A stretch of DNA of 64,000 bases from Pegethrix bostrychoides GSE-TBD4-15B (GTDB taxonomy: Bacteria; Cyanobacteriota; Cyanobacteriia; Elainellales; Elainellaceae). Shown here piece by piece: positions 40,948 through 49,520 of the stretch. A program made the translations under genes and the position numbers. The notes under the pieces are model-generated. The model was not told the origin of the DNA. It was given only the letters and a program-made list of their open reading frames with translations, and made no database searches. Positions within the stretch are counted from its first letter, which is position 1; every line of letters begins with the position of its first letter. The stretch spans positions 1 through 64,000 of the forward strand of contig JAHHHV010000074.1 of NCBI GenBank assembly GCA_019359155.1. The letters run 5' to 3'.

Positions 40948-42286
40948 CAGGAATCTGAGTTGTACTCACATGGCGCGAGAGCCGAACAGCAGCATTTTCG
41001 GCAAGCTGTACCGTCTCGTTGACGTTGAGCGTCCCGTTGAGAATATGCGCCGAGTTGATCAGATGCAGCCCCGGAATCGAACTCTGCATATTTGGAAGCT
41101 GCTGCGAGTAGTGCAGCGTTGGAATGGCCAGCACGTTCCGCACCCGCGACAGCCGAATGCTGATCACGTCATCTGGCTGAAACTGAGGATAGATCCGCGT
41201 CAGACCCGCCACAAACTCGGCTTGCAGCTCGGCATCTGAGCGCTCAAAGGCCGGATCATGAGGGTCAATATAGCGGGGCAGATAGACCAGCGTTTGGCCG
41301 CGAAATTCAGCGGGATCTACCAGCGTCGTCATCTCGATGATGCCTGTAAACGGCAGGCCGCTATCGGTGATGTTGGTGACGTAGTAGGGCGAGAGCGGAC
41401 GCTTCAGCAGCAGCGAGGCGCAGATAATTCCCTGATACTGGATGGCCTTGAGCTGCGTTCGTTCAGCAGGCAACAGCTCCGGGCAGAGGTCGGCGGCGAC
41501 TCCGGCAGGTGCAGTTACAATCACCTGATCAAAGCGCTCGGCGGGCTGATCTAGAAAGTCGATGCGAAGCTGACCGTTCGGGATGCTGCGAACCTGAGTC
41601 GCGCTGTAGCCGAGGCGCAGGTCAACGCCTTCTTCACGCAGCACTTCGCCAAAGCGATGTAGCATTCGGCCATAGCCGCCCGGCAGGTAGCCAAACATCT
41701 CTTTTTTGAGTCCAGTGCGCCGCGCCGCGTAGAGCCGAGCAATAATTGCCCAAATGAATGCAGCAGAGGCTTTCTGGTAGTTTTCGCCCAGCTTGGCGCG
41801 CAGCAGCGGCAGCCAGAATTTCTCAAAGGTGCGTCGCCCTGACCAGCGGGTGAGCCAGTCGGCAACCGAGATTTTTTCCAGGGGTCGCCAGTCGCGCAGC
41901 TTGGAGGCATAGAGAATCGTGAAGCCTAGCCGCAGCTTGTCGAGCAGCCGCAGCGGCGGAAACTTGAGAAACTCGATGGCGTTGGAAACTGAGTAAAGCT
42001 GACCGTCGGTGTAGCAGCCCGTTTTGGTTTCTACCCAGCGCATCTGGTGATCGAGTCCCAGCTCTTGCAGCAGTCCGCGCAGGTGGCTGTCTGAGAGCAG
42101 CGTTACGTGATAGTGCCTGTCCCAGACAATATCGCCTAAAATCCAGGCGCTGGCCAGTCCGCCGAGCTGACTGCTGGACTCAAACAGCGTCACCGATTTG
42201 CCCTGCTGCGCCAGTCGGTGCGCCAGCGTCAGGCCGAGCAGTCCGCCGCCCACGATTGCCCAGCGTTCGGAATGTGAGGATGACAT
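40940..42286 (-). CDS. FAD-dependent oxidoreductase, amine oxidase/UDP-galactopyranose mutase-like
   Basis: A 448-residue soluble flavoprotein. AIVGGGLLGLTLAHRLAQQG is the FAD-binding site and ESSSQLGGLASAW the flavin-proximal loop typical of protoporphyrinogen-oxidase-like and UDP-galactopyranose-mutase-like enzymes. LINSAHILNGTLNVNETV is the C-terminal FAD block. In sugar clusters members of this group act on nucleotide sugars or lipids. No more exact function can be read. The gene lies 98 bases downstream of the acetyltransferase gene. Confidence 0.75.
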   Translation of the reverse strand: MSSSHSERWAIVGGGLLGLTLAHRLAQQGKSVTLFESSSQLGGLASAWILGDIVWDRHYHVTLLSDSHLRGLLQELGLDHQMRWVETKTGCYTDGQLYSVSNAIEFLKFPPLRLLDKLRLGFTILYASKLRDWRPLEKISVADWLTRWSGRRTFEKFWLPLLRAKLGENYQKASAAFIWAIIARLYAARRTGLKKEMFGYLPGGYGRMLHRFGEVLREEGVDLRLGYSATQVRSIPNGQLRIDFLDQPAERFDQVIVTAPAGVAADLCPELLPAERTQLKAIQYQGIICASLLLKRPLSPYYVTNITDSGLPFTGIIEMTTLVDPAEFRGQTLVYLPRYIDPHDPAFERSDAELQAEFVAGLTRIYPQFQPDDVISIRLSRVRNVLAIPTLHYSQQLPNMQSSIPGLHLINSAHILNGTLNVNETVQLAENAAVRLSRHVSTTQIPAL

Positions 42287-42291
42287 TTGGA

Positions 42292-42327
42292 TAACTAGAG
42301 TGATAGCTAGAGTGGTAACTAGAGTAG
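42292..42327. repeat. 12-bp tandem repeat, three copies
   Basis: TAACTAGAGTGA, TAGCTAGAGTGG and TAACTAGAGTAG lie in a row just upstream of the 40940-42286 gene. Confidence 0.85.
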
Positions 42328-42384
42328 ATAGATGGGGGAGATAAAGCTGAGAACCGGACAGTCAAGCAGCAGAGTATTAAAAAT

Positions 42385-43005
42385 TTAGGTGGGCGGAGTC
42401 AGCTCATGCACCTCCTGATTTTTGATCGCATATTTAAGGCCGCAGCTTGGGCAGTCAATCTGCATCTCAAAGTCAGCGTCTGGAAACCGCATCAACAGCT
42501 GCCCGCAGCGACAGACGCAGCCGACCGAACGTGCCGGATGCCCGATGGCTAGATGGAAATCGGGAATTGATTTGGTCACCAGCGATCCCATGCCGACCAT
42601 CGCAAAGCGGCCAATCGACAGGTCGTTGCCAATGGTGCAGCCCGCCCCAATCGTGGCTCCAGCCTGCACCAGCGTGGGCAGGGTATGCTCATCGGCATCG
42701 GAGCTGCGGAGCTGCTGCAAATCGACCGTGGCGGCGCGCGGAAACCGATCGTTGGTGAAAATCGTGCCCGCGCTAATCATCACGCCATCCTCGATGGTAA
42801 CGGCATTGCAAATATAGACAAACGAGTTGATCTTTACCCGATTGCCAATTTTGACGGCATAGGCAATATAGCTTTTTTCGCCAATAATGCAGTCCTCACC
42901 AATTTGAGTAGAGTGCCGGATATGCACGCTATCCCAGACCGATGTTCCTTCACCTATGGTGACGTTATCTTCCACCAGCGCAGTCGGATGAATCCGCACG
43001 GCCAT
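42385..43005 (-). CDS. hexapeptide-repeat N-acetyltransferase with C-terminal zinc ribbon (WbpD-like)
   Basis: Residues 1-150 are left-handed beta-helix hexapeptides (V-T-I-G-E-G, I-G-E-D-C-I, I-E-D-G-V-M). The C-terminus has VCRCGQLL and DCPSCGLKY, probably a zinc ribbon. Both features occur in WbpD/WlbB, which acetylates the 3-amino group of a UDP-2-acetamido-3-amino sugar acid. 206 residues. With the next two genes upstream it forms the dehydrogenase-aminotransferase-acetyltransferase set for that path (inference from order and family). Confidence 0.82.
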   Translation of the reverse strand: MAVRIHPTALVEDNVTIGEGTSVWDSVHIRHSTQIGEDCIIGEKSYIAYAVKIGNRVKINSFVYICNAVTIEDGVMISAGTIFTNDRFPRAATVDLQQLRSSDADEHTLPTLVQAGATIGAGCTIGNDLSIGRFAMVGMGSLVTKSIPDFHLAIGHPARSVGCVCRCGQLLMRFPDADFEMQIDCPSCGLKYAIKNQEVHELTPPT

Positions 43006-43060
43006 AGAGTTTCGCTCTCCTGTCTAATACAGCTTGCTATAGATCCTGATACATACCCTG

Positions 43061-44098
43061 CTAGACCACGCTAACGGCAGCCGCAGCTTTGCGGCCATTC
43101 AAATCGGTCGTGGTCTGCAAGATAGGTGTCCAGCGATCCTGATGCAGCGAGCGATAGGCAGCTTCAATGGCTTCTACTGAAGCAATCCCGTCTTCAGCAG
43201 TAATCAGCAGCGACTCTTCGCCTCGAATGGCGCGCGAGAAATTCTCAATCTGACTGCGGAACGCCTGCACCTTGTTGTAGCCATTGCCAAACTGAATCCA
43301 TTCCGGGCTGCTGGCCTGACGATATTTTGACTCCTTCCAGCCCACCGAAATCGTGCCCTGCGAGCCGTAGATTCGCAGGTAGTAGTCTAGCTCTTTGTTG
43401 ATACTCCAGGACAGGTCAATATTGCCCATCACGCCGCTCGTGCTCTTGACAAATATCCGCACCGTATCCTCAACCGGTAGCCCCTGCACCCGCTTGCCTT
43501 CTACTACCTGGATCTCGGAGAGCGCCCCCAAGAAGTACCGCATGATATCGACCGAATGCGTGCCGTTATCAATCAGCACGCCGCCGCCGCTGATCACCGG
43601 ATTGGCGTTCCAGCGCGAGGCCATATCCACCCGCCCGGTAAAGGCGTTTTCAAACAGCACAACCTCGCCCAGAATCCCCGAAGCCAGGATGCTCTTAGCT
43701 TTGATCACGTCCTCCACGTAGCGAAACTTGGAGGCCATTGTCAAAATCACGCCCGCCTGTCGAGCGGTTGCCTGCATCATCAGCGCACTGTCGAGATCGA
43801 CGCTCAGCGGTTTTTCGCAGAGCACATGCACCTGCTGCTCTAAAAAATCGACGCAGATATGGGGGTGGCTCGTCGGCGGCGTGCAGATAATCGCGGCATC
43901 TAGATCAGCTGCGGCCAGCATTGCCTGATGCGACTCAAAGCTCTGACATTTGGCGGTTTCGGCCATTGCTTTCGCAGCTTCTGGCCGCAGATCTGCCACC
44001 GCCACTAGCTCAGCCACCTCACAGGTCGCAAAAGCCTGCAAATAAGACTGAGCAATACCGCCTGCGCCAACCAAACCAAATTTTACTGGACTGTTCAT
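43061..44098 (-). CDS. Gfo/Idh/MocA-family sugar dehydrogenase (WbpB-like)
   Basis: A 345-residue NAD(P)-dependent enzyme. VGAGGIAQSYLQAF binds the nucleotide. EQQVHVLCEKPLSVD holds the conserved E-K-P lysine. NPVISGGGVLIDNGTHSVDIMRYF contains the D-x-G-x-H-x-x-D active-site pattern. In WbpB-type systems the enzyme oxidises the 3-OH of UDP-GlcNAcA. The neighbouring aminotransferase and acetyltransferase support this role. Confidence 0.87.
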   Translation of the reverse strand: MNSPVKFGLVGAGGIAQSYLQAFATCEVAELVAVADLRPEAAKAMAETAKCQSFESHQAMLAAADLDAAIICTPPTSHPHICVDFLEQQVHVLCEKPLSVDLDSALMMQATARQAGVILTMASKFRYVEDVIKAKSILASGILGEVVLFENAFTGRVDMASRWNANPVISGGGVLIDNGTHSVDIMRYFLGALSEIQVVEGKRVQGLPVEDTVRIFVKSTSGVMGNIDLSWSINKELDYYLRIYGSQGTISVGWKESKYRQASSPEWIQFGNGYNKVQAFRSQIENFSRAIRGEESLLITAEDGIASVEAIEAAYRSLHQDRWTPILQTTTDLNGRKAAAAVSVV

Positions 44099-44137
44099 AG
44101 TGAATGGGGAAAAAATAGATAATAGACAGAGGAAAAC

Positions 44138-45397
44138 CTAGCTCAGCTGCGTAACCGCCTGATGAACTGCATCGGCAATATAATCGATATGTTCTGCGGT
44201 ATAGGCTTCATTCCAGGGCAGAACCAAGACTTGCTCCAGACCTGTAAACGTGCCGGGGAAAAGAGCTGGGCTGTAGTCAACCGCCTCTGGAGTCGCTAGC
44301 GTGAACGGCCAGCGCGAGTTGCCAAAGGTGCGCTGCTGCTCGAAGACTTCGCACTGGAAGGCAGGCTTTTGAATGTAGCGCGGCGCTGAGAAAATCCCTC
44401 TCTCTTCCTTCAGCTTTTTGGCTAAGCCGACCGCGCCATCTGCAATCACCTGGCCATCAACCCGCAGGCAATATTTCCAATAGACGGGCTGATTGCGTGG
44501 GTCGTGGTAGGGCGGCGTTACGCCTGCTAAACCCTGAAGCTTAGCGGTCATCTGGTTAGCAGTGGCGCGCCGCCGCTCGACGATTCCGGCCAGCTTGGGC
44601 AATTGTGCCGCCGCCACCGCACCCTGCAACTCGCTCATCCGGTAGTTGAGCGCAATAAAGTAGTGGTCAGGCTTGGGGTCGCCGTAGCCAAAAGCTTTAT
44701 TGATATACAGGAACATACGGCGCGCCAAAGCCTCGTCGTTGGTGGTGACCAGTCCGCCCTCGCCGGTGGTGATATGCTTGCCCTGCTGGAAGCTAAAGCA
44801 GCCGATGCTGCCCATTGTGCCCGTGTATTGGCCGTCATGCTGCGCCAAAAACGCCTGAGCGCTGTCCTCGATTACCGGAATGCCGTGCTGGTTAGCCAGC
44901 GCCATAATTTCGGTCATGTCGCAGGGGTTGCCGAACAGATGCGTCACAATGATTGCCTTGGTGCGCGGCGTAATGCAGGCGGCAATGGTTTCGGCGGTGA
45001 CATTCCAGGTCGCTGGATCGACATCCACGAAACGGGGAATTGCGCCCTGATAGAGAATCGGGGTGAGCGCACCCATGTCGGTGATAGAAGTCGTAATAAT
45101 TTCGTCACCCGGCTCAGGATCGACAGCGGCAATTGCAGTGTGAACGGCAGCGGAGCCAGAGTTGCAGGCGTAGACATACTTAACGCCCAGCAGTTCGGCA
45201 AACTGCTTTTCTAGCGCCTTAACATAGGTGCCCTTAGTGCTAGTCAGCGTACCGCTTTGAATTGCTGCGGTCAGAAAAGCAATTTCCTCAGCGCCCAGCG
45301 TCCGTCCAGAGCTGTCTTGATCGGACGGCAATCTCAAAATCTTCTCTGGCTGGGACTGTTGAGATTGAGACTGTTGAGCAGGTAATGTATTGACCAC
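44138..45397 (-). CDS. DegT/DnrJ/EryC1/StrS-family sugar aminotransferase
   Basis: A 419-residue PLP enzyme. NSGSAAVHTAI starts the cofactor site and FSFQQGKHITTGEGGLVTTND contains the Schiff-base lysine (QGKHIT). YRMSELQGAVAA is characteristic of sugar aminotransferases. It would put an amino group on the keto-sugar made by the 43061 dehydrogenase. The start is GTG 45397 with AGGAA 6 bases upstream. A 14-bp duplication is found in the leader (45411-45438). Confidence 0.9.
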   Translation of the reverse strand: MVNTLPAQQSQSQQSQPEKILRLPSDQDSSGRTLGAEEIAFLTAAIQSGTLTSTKGTYVKALEKQFAELLGVKYVYACNSGSAAVHTAIAAVDPEPGDEIITTSITDMGALTPILYQGAIPRFVDVDPATWNVTAETIAACITPRTKAIIVTHLFGNPCDMTEIMALANQHGIPVIEDSAQAFLAQHDGQYTGTMGSIGCFSFQQGKHITTGEGGLVTTNDEALARRMFLYINKAFGYGDPKPDHYFIALNYRMSELQGAVAAAQLPKLAGIVERRRATANQMTAKLQGLAGVTPPYHDPRNQPVYWKYCLRVDGQVIADGAVGLAKKLKEERGIFSAPRYIQKPAFQCEVFEQQRTFGNSRWPFTLATPEAVDYSPALFPGTFTGLEQVLVLPWNEAYTAEHIDYIADAVHQAVTQLS

Positions 45398-45410
45398 GGT
45401 TTGTTCCTGT

Positions 45411-45438
45411 TATGAATCGTGAATTATGAATCGTGAAT
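45411..45438. repeat. 14-bp tandem duplication
   Basis: TATGAATCGTGAAT occurs twice without mismatch directly upstream of the aminotransferase gene. Confidence 0.85.
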
Positions 45439-45472
45439 AAAGCTGAATGAAACCCAAAGCAGCCGAGAAGCG

Positions 45473-46756
45473 CTAATGTCCTGAACGGCGGGAATGAACA
45501 TTAGCCTGCTCAGAAGCGCTTGGACGCGGGGGTTTGGTCGAGCGGTAGATGGAAGATCCCAGATAGTAAATCTCTTCAAAGTAGCGCTTGTTCTGGACTG
45601 CCAAAATGCCCAAGCTAAAGAGCTGAATCGCCAGCATCAGCAGCATTCCGCCAATGATAAAAGTATGCGGAGCTTGCTGAAAGGCCAGCGCCACGACCTC
45701 AGAGAGATCATGCGGCGGTGCAATTTGTGAAATCTCCTGGTAGGCTTCCCAGGAACGTACCAGCATCCAGAAAATGCAGTAGAGCGCGGATAAGAAAAAG
45801 AGCAGGCTGGGGATGATAAAAAACATCACGGGTCGAAATACAAACCCGTAGTAAAAAATGGCCCAGCTGTGCCGCAGAATCTTCATGCTGGATTTGCGAC
45901 GGGGCGCTTTACGGCGGGGCAGCGCCTCGGCCTGTCGGTCTGCCTGTATATTGGCCTGCTGCGACCGCCAGCTCAAATGCGCCGGAATTTCCTCAATCCG
46001 CTCCTCCATCAGCATGGCTTTGTGAATCACCTCTGGGTTCACCTCCATGCCCGTTGAGCGCAGATTCAGCGAGTCGAGAAATCGAGCGTCATAGACGCGC
46101 ACCATCCCCGTCAGAGTGGCCACGTTGCGACGGGCAGCTAGCGACAGAAACCGATTCGCCCAGAGGCTGAGCAACCGCCTGAGTTCGGGGACGTTGGAGA
46201 CTTTGCCGCCCTGCATGTAGGGCGAAGTCACCACAACTTTGGCGCGCGTTTGCCGAATCTTTAGCAAGAGCTGCTCAATATGCTCCGGCGCATAGCTCAA
46301 GTCGAGATCTAGCGTGATCACATAGTCGCCTTGCGCGTGATCAAATCCAGTTCTCAGCGCTTGTCCCAAACCCATATTGGTGAAGTGGTGAATCACCTGC
46401 ACGTTGGCATAGCCGCTGGCAAAAGCTTCCGCCAAAGCCGCAGTATCGTCTCGGCTCCCGTCGTTTACTAAAACCAACTCCCAGCGATAGTCTGTTTCTA
46501 AATGCCGCAGATAATCGCAAAGCAGCTGGAGGTTTTGCTCCAAGATTAGCGCTTCGTTGTAGGCCGGAATAACGATTGTGACGAGTGGACGTGACTCGAC
46601 CGGGAGATTAAATGGAGATGAATCTGTGGAATTTCTGTTAGCGATGTGATTGACGGCAAGCGAGTGATGCGATGAACCCAGATCATAGATCGAAGACGCA
46701 CTAAATTCCGCTGCTGGCGGAGACTGCTGCGACGAATGAGCAGATTCTAAAGCCAT
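45473..46756 (-). CDS. family 2 glycosyltransferase with C-terminal membrane segments
   Basis: The 427-residue protein has a GT-A domain with TIVIPAYNEALILEQNL, VLVNDGSRDDTAAL, LDLDLSYAPEHI (metal-binding D-x-D region) and TGMVRVYDARFL. Two membrane segments near residues 300-330 and 370-395 follow (VMFFIIPSLLFFLSALYCI, FIIGGMLLMLAIQLFSLGIL). This is the layout of polyprenyl-phosphate sugar synthases (DPM1/GtrB-like). It would make the lipid-phosphate sugar donor used by the GT39-like enzyme at 36172. It is the first gene of the cluster, and a promoter should lie in the 46757-47545 spacer. Confidence 0.87.
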   Translation of the reverse strand: MALESAHSSQQSPPAAEFSASSIYDLGSSHHSLAVNHIANRNSTDSSPFNLPVESRPLVTIVIPAYNEALILEQNLQLLCDYLRHLETDYRWELVLVNDGSRDDTAALAEAFASGYANVQVIHHFTNMGLGQALRTGFDHAQGDYVITLDLDLSYAPEHIEQLLLKIRQTRAKVVVTSPYMQGGKVSNVPELRRLLSLWANRFLSLAARRNVATLTGMVRVYDARFLDSLNLRSTGMEVNPEVIHKAMLMEERIEEIPAHLSWRSQQANIQADRQAEALPRRKAPRRKSSMKILRHSWAIFYYGFVFRPVMFFIIPSLLFFLSALYCIFWMLVRSWEAYQEISQIAPPHDLSEVVALAFQQAPHTFIIGGMLLMLAIQLFSLGILAVQNKRYFEEIYYLGSSIYRSTKPPRPSASEQANVHSRRSGH

Positions 46757-47545
46757 CTGTTAAATCCTTATGACTCAGGCATAACCTGATGAGAAAATAG
46801 CGTAGAGAAAAGCACCCTACCCAGCTCCTATATCTCTGGAAGCCTCAGGTAATATTTAGGCAAGATCTCTAGACAAAACCTCTAGACAAAGCTTTCAACA
46901 GGAAATTAAGCAGAATGGATGCATCTACCCCGGTCAACGTTCCTAGCCAACGCTAGCCCTGCATTGACCTATTCAATAGCTCCACTCTAGCTGCTCAAAC
47001 TTAGGCTTAGGGGCTTAGGCACGGCAAACTCAGGCGCAAAAGCCAAATGATCCAACCCACAGGGACAAACATACGGAGACAGAGAGCAATTGTGTATTGG
47101 TTGATACTGCTGACAACGGGGGGACACTGCCCGCTGCGCTCTCACTTAGGTTTTTATCCTAAAAAGCATCAACCTTTTCTGATCAGCTACCACCCTTCAT
47201 CAGATCTTAACTGGGGAACCACAAAATTAGAAAAGCTGTGAAGAAACCGTGAATTTTCATCTAAACCATATCAGCAAAATCCAGCAAAATCAAGCGATCT
47301 CAGGGCAGTTCAGCAAACTTTTGCAATCTACCACCTAAATTTCCGGATAGTCTAGTTACGTCCAGTATAGGTAAAAATCCGCAAATTCAGGCTGGATCAG
47401 CTCCGTCAAATTTATTGTTTTCGTGAAGTTGATGAAGCGTATATAAAGCAACATGAAAGGCAGCATGAGAGCTGCCGAAAGCCCCTGGATTTGATAGCGC
47501 AATAGCTATCAAAGAAGCGATATCAGTGATATCAAAGAATAACTG
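46757..47545. other. 789-base spacer, no gene accepted
   Basis: A 64-codon frame (47047-47241) lacks a ribosome-binding site and any recognisable pattern. The sequence is AT-rich and should hold the promoter of the glycan cluster (transcribed leftwards from about 46800). Two palindromes lie at 47491-47512 and 47519-47533, downstream of the PuuE-like gene. Confidence 0.5.
47491..47533. terminator. two adjacent palindromes after the PuuE-like gene
   Basis: TTGATAGC/GCTATCAA (47491-47498, 47505-47512) and GATATCA-G-TGATATC (47519-47533) are perfect. They follow the stop of 47546-48466 on the minus strand. As hairpins they could stop transcription, though no T-run is visible; as DNA they could be binding sites. 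Confidence 0.35.
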
Positions 47546-48466
47546 TTAAAGCAGCGGGTAAAGCGGTGGGTGCTGCTGCTGCCAGTGTCGCGCAATCTCA
47601 ATTCTGCGGCAGAGCCAGACACGCTGATGCGCCTGCACATAGTCCAAAAAACGCGCCAGCGCGGCGGCTCGTCCCGGTCGTCCAACTAAGCGGCAGTGCA
47701 GGCCAACGCTCATCATTTTGGGAGTCGTTTCGCCCTCGGCATAGAGGCAGTCAAAGGCATCTTTGAGATAGGTGAAAAACTGGTCGCCAGAGTTAAAGCC
47801 TTGAGCGCTGGCAAACCGCATGTCATTGTTGTCGAGTGTGTAAGGGATGACCAGATGCGGCCTGCCATAGTCATAGTTCCAGTAGGGCAGGTCGTCTGCA
47901 TAGCTGTCGGAATCATAGAGAAAGCCGCCTGCCTCGACGACTAGCTTGCGCGTATGCAGACTGCTGCGTCCGGTGTACCAGCCCAGCGGACGACTGCCGG
48001 TGACCCGAGTATGAATCTCGATTGCCTTTTGCAGATGCTCACGTTCGGCGGCTTCGCTGAAGTCGCGGTACTCAATCCAGCGATAGCCGTGGCTGGCGAT
48101 CTCCCAGTCAGCTTCCTGCATGGCGGCTACAGCTTCCGGGTTGCGCTCCAATGCCATCGCCACGCCGTAGACCGTCACTGGAATGCTGCGCTGCGTAAAC
48201 AGCCGATGCAGCCGCCAAAACCCGGCGCGACTGCCAAACTCATACATCGACTCAATGTTCATATGGCGCATTCCAGGCCAGGGAGATGCACCCACCACTT
48301 CCGAGAGAAAGGCTTCTGAGGCTGCGTCGCCATGCAGAATGCAGTTTTCGCCACCCTCCTCGTAGTTGATCACAAACTGCAAAGCAATTTGAGCCTGATT
48401 TGGCCAGTGCGGATCAGGCGGATTGCGGCCATAGCCAACTAAGTCTCTGGGGTAGGGGTCGAACAT
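47546..48466 (-). CDS. PuuE-like polysaccharide-deacetylase-family hydrolase (allantoinase type)
   Basis: The 306-residue protein begins YPRDLVGYGRNPPDPHWP and contains FVINYEEGGENCILHGD, a block typical of PuuE allantoinases, then DWEIASHGYRWIEY with metal-site His, and SDSYADDLPYW. PuuE opens the ring of allantoin in purine breakdown; close relatives include other deacetylases. It has no signal peptide. The only nitrogen gene elsewhere in the window is ureB. Confidence 0.78.
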   Translation of the reverse strand: MFDPYPRDLVGYGRNPPDPHWPNQAQIALQFVINYEEGGENCILHGDAASEAFLSEVVGASPWPGMRHMNIESMYEFGSRAGFWRLHRLFTQRSIPVTVYGVAMALERNPEAVAAMQEADWEIASHGYRWIEYRDFSEAAEREHLQKAIEIHTRVTGSRPLGWYTGRSSLHTRKLVVEAGGFLYDSDSYADDLPYWNYDYGRPHLVIPYTLDNNDMRFASAQGFNSGDQFFTYLKDAFDCLYAEGETTPKMMSVGLHCRLVGRPGRAAALARFLDYVQAHQRVWLCRRIEIARHWQQQHPPLYPLL

Positions 48467-48675
48467 GGGATTTTTAGGCTGGAATTTTAGGGATGAGTCG
48501 CAAAAAATCTAGCTTTCAGTCTATCGCATCCAGCTGCCGCACTCAGGGTTGGCCACCGCTGAAAGCTGCGTCTTTGCTAGTGCTAGCCCAGTCTGACCGT
48601 GCTTGAGCCTGCCTCTGAAAAACGCTGTCGTGGTAAACTCTCCAGCAGAAGCATTTTTGGGTGAGGAGTGGTTTC

Positions 48676-49491
48676 ATGCGTTACGTTTTAAGGCAATTTA
48701 ATCAAATTAATCAAACTGATCTTAAAACTGATCTAAGAATTGATCTTAAAAAAGCGGGTCAGACTGTTGGTAAGGTGATATCACTCGCGGTAGCAACGAG
48801 CGGACTGGGAGCTGGAATTTCAGCAGCGGCTCAGGTGAACCCATCCGCCCAAGTTGCCCAGCCCAGCTCGACCCCTAGTTCGACTGTGAGAACAGCACCT
48901 ACCGCGAGTTCTGTGTCGGTCATCTCCGGGCTGTCTGAGCAACCCCGCCTTGTCAACGCCTGTCGCTTTAGCCCAGAGCAGAGCCTCTATATTTATGAAG
49001 ATGCGGCTCGGACGCGCCTGATTCGGACGCTGACTGCACCCACGCAAGGCGTATTCCTAACGGGCGTTGTCGGCACTGGCTTAGCGCAAATCAAAGAGCC
49101 GGTCTTGGGCTGGATTGGCACTGAAATTATCGAACCTTGCACAACTCCCACACCAACTCCCGCACCAGCTCCTACACCAGCCCCAACCCCTGCGCCAACT
49201 CCCGTCCCGACTCCTACCCCCGCGCCTGTCTCCAACGCCTGCTACGAGGTGCGCGTCACGCAGCTAACAGTCCGCACAACTGCTGACGGCAACTCCCCAG
49301 CGCTAGGGCTGTACGGCTCTGGCTCAATTGTCTACGCCACCACTAATCCCCCACGCGAAATCACCACCTCAGATGGCCGGATCTGGACGGAGATCAATGC
49401 CCCCAACGGCACGGGCTGGGTGTCGCGCACGGGCACAAATGGCGTAGGCGAAAATATGGTGCGGCTCACGGATGGTCAATGTCCAAACTAA
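48676..49491 (+). CDS. exported protein with bacterial SH3 domains
   Basis: ATG 48676 follows a GAGGAG; the GTG at 48661 sits on that site and is rejected. The 271-residue protein has an unusual Asn/Gln/Asp-Leu-rich N-terminus, a hydrophobic segment (VISLAVATSGLGAGISAAA), a small SH3b-like part (SLYIYEDAARTRLIRTL), a Pro-Thr/Ala linker of about 30 residues, and a second SH3b domain (YEVRVTQLTVRTTADGNSPAL). Such proteins bind cell-wall peptides or partner proteins outside the membrane. The linker is built from an imperfect Pro-Thr-Pro-Ala repeat. Confidence 0.75.
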   Translation: MRYVLRQFNQINQTDLKTDLRIDLKKAGQTVGKVISLAVATSGLGAGISAAAQVNPSAQVAQPSSTPSSTVRTAPTASSVSVISGLSEQPRLVNACRFSPEQSLYIYEDAARTRLIRTLTAPTQGVFLTGVVGTGLAQIKEPVLGWIGTEIIEPCTTPTPTPAPAPTPAPTPAPTPVPTPTPAPVSNACYEVRVTQLTVRTTADGNSPALGLYGSGSIVYATTNPPREITTSDGRIWTEINAPNGTGWVSRTGTNGVGENMVRLTDGQCPN

Positions 49492-49518
49492 ACTGGCCCA
49501 ACTAAACTGGCCCAACTA
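49486..49518. repeat. 14-bp tandem duplication across a stop codon
   Basis: AACTAAACTGGCCC occurs twice and starts within the stop region of the SH3 gene. Confidence 0.85.
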
Positions 49519-49520
49519 AC

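Noticed and set aside
47047-47241. 64-codon frame in the 46757-47545 spacer
   Set aside because: No ribosome-binding site, no domain and no neighbours in the same direction.
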